Part shown: positions 29,409 to 32,764 of the stretch, piece after piece
How the letters are laid out: the number at the start of each line of letters is the position of its first letter
Position numbering within the stretch: position 1 is the stretch's first letter
Virus record (IMG/VR): IMGVR_UViG_3300030406_002399
Span: 1 to 32,764 of that record
Strand: one strand, 5' to 3'
Length of the DNA stretch: 32,764 nt
Source of the DNA: a virus
Made by a program: the position numbers and the translations under genes
Notes under the pieces: generated by a model
Seen by the model: the letters and a program-made list of their open reading frames with translations, nothing else
The model's database searches: none
What the model was told of the DNA's origin: nothing

Positions 29409-29651
29409 TTGTCAAAAAACGTAATAGAACTAGATAAACACAGAAAACTTAAACAGCCAGATTATCTACCTGAGTATGAAGTGCCAGAGTTGTATAATGA
29501 GATTAAAATTGGTTGGGTTTATGATGAAGACGGCAACAAGTCTTTGCATATTGTTTCTGAAGTAGATACCGATGAATGTTTGTGGATGATTGACTTGGCA
29601 CAAAAGATAGTTGATAGTCGACCTGCAACAACATTGAATGAAAATGAGTGA
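29409..29651 (+). CDS. Small hypothetical protein between terminase genes, TTG start
   Basis: 80 residues, unrecognised: SKNVIELDKHRKLKQPDYLP, YNEIKIGWVYDEDGNKSLHI, then ECLWMIDLAQKIVD. The start is TTG at 29409, with AGGG eight bases upstream at the edge of palindrome cluster 2; no in-frame ATG is near the N terminus. It overlaps the terminase large subunit gene by 14 bases, so it is likely to be translated with it. Confidence 0.6.
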   Translation: MSKNVIELDKHRKLKQPDYLPEYEVPELYNEIKIGWVYDEDGNKSLHIVSEVDTDECLWMIDLAQKIVDSRPATTLNENE

Positions 29652-31164
29652 TCTAGCAAAATTATTAGGTGATGCCTATCAAAACTTAGATAGCTTTCCT
29701 TTGGATAAGCAAAAAGAAATACTTGATCTAGTAGAAAGGATCTCTGAAACCAGAGATAAAGAAAAAGCTAGAAAAGAGTTTCTTCCTTTTGTTCGTGCTA
29801 TGTGGCCTTCTTTTATACATGGGAGGCATCATGAAACTATGGCCGAGGCTTTTGAGCGAGTGGCCCGTGGTGAACTAAAAAGATTGATTATCAACATGCC
29901 ACCCCGTCATACCAAGTCAGAATTTGCAAGCTATTTATTTCCTGCATGGTTTCTTGGAATGTATCCTGATAAAAAAGTTATACAAACTGCACACACTGCA
30001 GAATTATCTGTTGGCTTTGGTCGTAAAGTTCGTAACTTAATACAGAACGAAGACTTCCAAAACATATTTCCCGGTATAGAATTATCCACAGACTCCAAGG
30101 CAGCAGGAAGATGGAACACAAATAAGCGTGGTGACTACTTCGCTATAGGTGTTGGTGGTGCCGTGACAGGTAAGGGTGCTGATATTTTGATAATTGACGA
30201 CCCCCACTCCGAGCAAGACGCCACTATGGGAGAGTATAATCCCGAAGTTTACAACAAAGTTTACGATTGGTACACATCTGGGCCTCGTCAGAGACTTCAA
30301 CCGGGTGGTGCAATCATAATTGTTATGACAAGATGGTCAAAAAGAGACTTAACAGGACAAATTATCAACAAATCTATCGAAAGAGAGGGTTCAAATGACT
30401 GGGAAGTCATAGAATTACCTGCAATTATGCCTTCAGGCAAGCCATTATGGCCTGAATTTTGGGGACAGGCGGAATTAGACGCGCTAAAAGCCGAACTGCC
30501 AGTGTCAAAATGGAATGCACAGTATCAACAAGACCCTACATCAGAAGAAGGGGCTTTAATCAAGCGAGAATGGTGGCGTGAGTGGGAAAGAGCAGATTTA
30601 CCACCTTGTGATGCCATAATTCAATCATGGGACACAGCCTTCTTAAAAACGCAAAGAGCAGACTATAGTGCATGCACCACATGGGGAGTGTTTTATCACC
30701 CAGATGATGAGGGTAATGAAATACCAAATCTAATATTAATTGATGCATTCAAAGAAAAATTAGAATTTCCTGAATTAAAAAGAGCAGCCTATGATAAATA
30801 CTGGGAATTTGAGCCAGATCAAATGATTGTGGAGGCTAAAGCGGCAGGATCACCACTTATTTTTGAACTTAGATCTATGGGAATACCAGTTACGGAGTTT
30901 ACACCGAGCCGTGGACAGGATAAGATAGCAAGAGTTAACAGTGTTACAGATTTATTTGCTAGTGGAATAATCTGGTGTCCAAATACAAGATGGGCTGAAG
31001 AGGTTATTGAAGAATGTGCAGCATTTCCATCAGGCGACCATGATGACTTGGTTGACTCGACTACACAGGCGCTGTTAAGATTCAGACAAGGTGGTTGGAT
31101 AAGAACCACTATGGATGAATGGGATGACGAACCCAAGTACAGGCGACCCGTGGAGTATTATTAA
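29638..31164 (+). CDS. Terminase large subunit
   Basis: 508 residues. ATPase: Walker A-like PPRHTKS (88-94), Walker B ILIIDDPH (Asp187/188), coupling motif VMTRW (229-233). RNase H-like nuclease: SWDTAF (Asp332), VEAKAAG (Glu399) and HDDLVDS (Asp469-Asp473). Complete motor-nuclease of the terminase large subunit (Terminase_6-like) group that cuts concatemers and pumps DNA into the procapsid. Start is ATG at 29638, or two codons later at 29644; neither has a strong Shine-Dalgarno. The stop shares a base with the next ATG (TAATGG). Confidence 0.96.
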   Translation: MKMSDLAKLLGDAYQNLDSFPLDKQKEILDLVERISETRDKEKARKEFLPFVRAMWPSFIHGRHHETMAEAFERVARGELKRLIINMPPRHTKSEFASYLFPAWFLGMYPDKKVIQTAHTAELSVGFGRKVRNLIQNEDFQNIFPGIELSTDSKAAGRWNTNKRGDYFAIGVGGAVTGKGADILIIDDPHSEQDATMGEYNPEVYNKVYDWYTSGPRQRLQPGGAIIIVMTRWSKRDLTGQIINKSIEREGSNDWEVIELPAIMPSGKPLWPEFWGQAELDALKAELPVSKWNAQYQQDPTSEEGALIKREWWREWERADLPPCDAIIQSWDTAFLKTQRADYSACTTWGVFYHPDDEGNEIPNLILIDAFKEKLEFPELKRAAYDKYWEFEPDQMIVEAKAAGSPLIFELRSMGIPVTEFTPSRGQDKIARVNSVTDLFASGIIWCPNTRWAEEVIEECAAFPSGDHDDLVDSTTQALLRFRQGGWIRTTMDEWDDEPKYRRPVEYY

Positions 31165-31370
31165 TGGATATGGTGCATATAATTGATGGCTTGATGGGTA
31201 TTATTGTTTTAGGTGGAGGATGGTTCTTGGCAACACAATCGAGAGAAGTTAAAAGAATTGATATATTGTTAAATAAAACTAGAGAAGATTACGCAAAGCG
31301 TGATGATGTTACTGTTGCAATAAATAGATTAGAAGAAAAAATAGATAGAATCTTAGAGAGAATGAAATAG
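31164..31370 (+). CDS. Single-TM coiled-coil protein between terminase and portal
   Basis: 68 residues. One TM segment (about 5-24: HIIDGLMGIIVLGGGWFLAT) followed by a charged coiled coil (SREVKRIDILLNKTREDY, INRLEEKIDRILERM). This N-in, single-TM plus coiled-coil layout occurs in small phage proteins, some suspected of being holins or spanin-like; no test can be made here. Its place between terminase and portal is unusual for a lysis gene. Overlap with the terminase stop shows tight coupling. Confidence 0.7.
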   Translation: MDMVHIIDGLMGIIVLGGGWFLATQSREVKRIDILLNKTREDYAKRDDVTVAINRLEEKIDRILERMK

Positions 31371-31379
31371 GAGAATCCA

Positions 31380-32764
31380 ATGGCTGTAGAAAAAATCATG
31401 ACACCAAGGGACTTAGCCAAAGCAGAGACCACAGAAGAAGAGGTTACTGTTGAGGTTTTAAATCCAGAAGCTGTTTCAGTGGAAACTGAAGATGGTGGAA
31501 TGATTATAGATTTTACAGGAGAGCAAGTCGAAGAAATTATGTCTGGCGGATTTGACGCAAACCTTGCAGAAGAAATAGAAGAAGGCGATCTGCAGTCTAT
31601 GGCTAGTGAATTAATATCTAGTTTTAATTCTGACAGACAATCCAGAAGTGAATGGGCCAAAAGTTATGTAAAGGGATTAGATCTTCTGGGAATGAAGATA
31701 GAGGAAAGACAACAGCCTTGGGCAGGATCATCTGGTGTTTTTCATCCCATACTTACTGAGTCAATAGTTAGGTTTCAGGCACAGGCAATGGGAGAGATAT
31801 TCCCTGCATCTGGACCAGTAAGAACTAAGATAGTTGGCAAGATGTCTGTTGAAAAAACAGAACAAGCTGCCCGTGTAGAAAATGAAATGAATTATTTGCT
31901 CACAGAACAGATGACAGAGTATCGTGACGAAACAGAGCAAATGCTTTTCAAGTTACCCTTAGCAGGATCTGCATTTAAAAAGGTTTACTATGATCCAATC
32001 ATGGAAAGACCATGTGCTATGTTTGTACCAGCGGAAGACTTTGTCGTCTCTTATGGTGCTTCTGATCTTATGACATGTGAGAGATATACTCATGTTATGA
32101 AAAAATCAGCAAACGACATAGCAAAACTGCAAGATAATGGATTTTATAGAGACATAGAGCTGCCTGAGCCTGAGCCAGATATGTCAGACATACAAGAAAA
32201 GTATGATGAGCTTGATGGTGAGTCAGCAACAATAGAAGATGACGATAGGCACACTCTACTAGAAATGCATGTAGAGATGGAAATGCCAGAACCATTTAAT
32301 GAAGAAGATGGTATAGCTAGGCCATACGTTATCACGATAGATAAATCTTCAAGAACTATTTTGTCTATCAGGAGAAATTATTATGAAGACGATAAAAAGA
32401 AAAGAAAGAGACAATACTTTGTCCACTATAGGTACCTCCCCGGGTTGGGCTTTTACGGTACAGGACTTATACACCTCATCGGAGGACTCGCAAAAAGTGC
32501 AACATCAATCCTCAGACAGCTTATCGATGCAGGAACGCTCTCGAACTTACCAGCCGGTCTTAAGGCTAGGGGTCTTCGTATCAAAGGTGATGATTCGCCT
32601 CTCATGCCGGGTGAGTTCCGTGACGTTGATGTCCCGGGTGGTGCGATACGTGACGCTATTACTTTTATTCCTTACAAAGAACCAAGCTCGGTCTTGTACC
32701 AGTTGCTCGGAAATATTGTTGACGAGGGGAGAAGGATTGGCTCCGTTGCGGATATACAAGTTGG
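31380..32764 (+). CDS. Portal protein (partial, runs off the right edge)
   Basis: First 461 codons, open to the window edge; the usual size of the family is roughly 650-750 residues, so the C terminus is missing. AGGAG seven bases before the ATG at 31380. After an acidic 60-residue N terminus come QQPWAGSSGVFHPILTESIV and RFQAQAMGEIFPASGPVRTK, then KLPLAGSAFKKVYYDP and FVPAEDFVVSYGASDL, strong signatures of the P22/HMO-2011-type portal of marine podovirus-like phages. The portal dodecamer is the DNA entry channel and docks the terminase encoded just upstream. From about 32430 codon use shifts to CGT, CTC and CCG. Confidence 0.92.
   Translation, partial: MAVEKIMTPRDLAKAETTEEEVTVEVLNPEAVSVETEDGGMIIDFTGEQVEEIMSGGFDANLAEEIEEGDLQSMASELISSFNSDRQSRSEWAKSYVKGLDLLGMKIEERQQPWAGSSGVFHPILTESIVRFQAQAMGEIFPASGPVRTKIVGKMSVEKTEQAARVENEMNYLLTEQMTEYRDETEQMLFKLPLAGSAFKKVYYDPIMERPCAMFVPAEDFVVSYGASDLMTCERYTHVMKKSANDIAKLQDNGFYRDIELPEPEPDMSDIQEKYDELDGESATIEDDDRHTLLEMHVEMEMPEPFNEEDGIARPYVITIDKSSRTILSIRRNYYEDDKKKRKRQYFVHYRYLPGLGFYGTGLIHLIGGLAKSATSILRQLIDAGTLSNLPAGLKARGLRIKGDDSPLMPGEFRDVDVPGGAIRDAITFIPYKEPSSVLYQLLGNIVDEGRRIGSVADIQV

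Noticed and set aside
31289-31660. 123-codon minus-strand frame
   Set aside because: Opposite the small TM gene and the start of the portal gene; serine-rich shadow composition.

Overview
This 32.8 kb window is an internal piece of a tailed double-stranded DNA phage genome. It carries a terminase small and large subunit, a P22/HMO-2011-type portal protein cut off by the right edge, a T7-like primase-helicase, two different cell-wall hydrolases and a giant 3277-residue ejection-type protein. The DNA is AT-rich, genes are tightly packed with ATGA and TAATG overlaps, and there are no tRNAs, integrase or host genes. Portal, terminase and internal virion proteins resemble those of uncultured marine podovirus-like phages of Alphaproteobacteria (the HMO-2011 and pelagiphage kind). 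The host is inferred, not shown. Capsid, tail and DNA polymerase genes are not here and presumably lie outside the window.

Layout. (1) 56-13810, plus strand: T4-type lysozyme, four structural or internal virion proteins, then the giant multidomain protein with a zinc-peptidase motif. (2) 13933-17673, minus strand: DUF3310 protein, HNH protein, PD-(D/E)XK nuclease-like protein, small HTH protein, SSB-like protein with an acidic IPF tail, Rad52-like annealing candidate, and a Cas4/RecB-like exonuclease, i.e. a recombination and DNA-processing cassette. (3) 17719-20780, plus strand: RusA-like resolvase, a small overlapping gene, primase-helicase and one unknown. (4) 20907-27993, minus strand: SleB-type hydrolase, a series of small unknown genes, and a MoxR-type AAA+ ATPase next to a DUF2201-type protein that joins a HExxH metallopeptidase-like domain to a von Willebrand A domain. 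(5) 28652-32764, plus strand: terminase small subunit, small unknown, terminase large subunit, one-TM coiled-coil protein, portal.

Regulatory architecture. Two repeat families stand out. A 12-13 bp dyad (GTTAA-n-TTAAC, often GTTAACGTTAAC) recurs at about ten transcription-unit boundaries. In front of four minus-strand genes it sits 15-17 bp from the start codon, followed by TTTTAG and the Shine-Dalgarno sequence. A 16 bp palindrome, ACTAGTTATAACTAGT, forms two clusters 11 kb apart (18315-18380 and 29321-29396) that are mirror images of each other in layout. One of the dyad-plus-SD leaders, at 28342-28369, has no start codon behind it and leads into 240 nt that read as a broken gene or an RNA.

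Most promising for new biology: the phage-borne MoxR/VWA-peptidase pair with its unknown partners, the paired palindrome clusters, the dyad leader system and the domain content of the giant protein.
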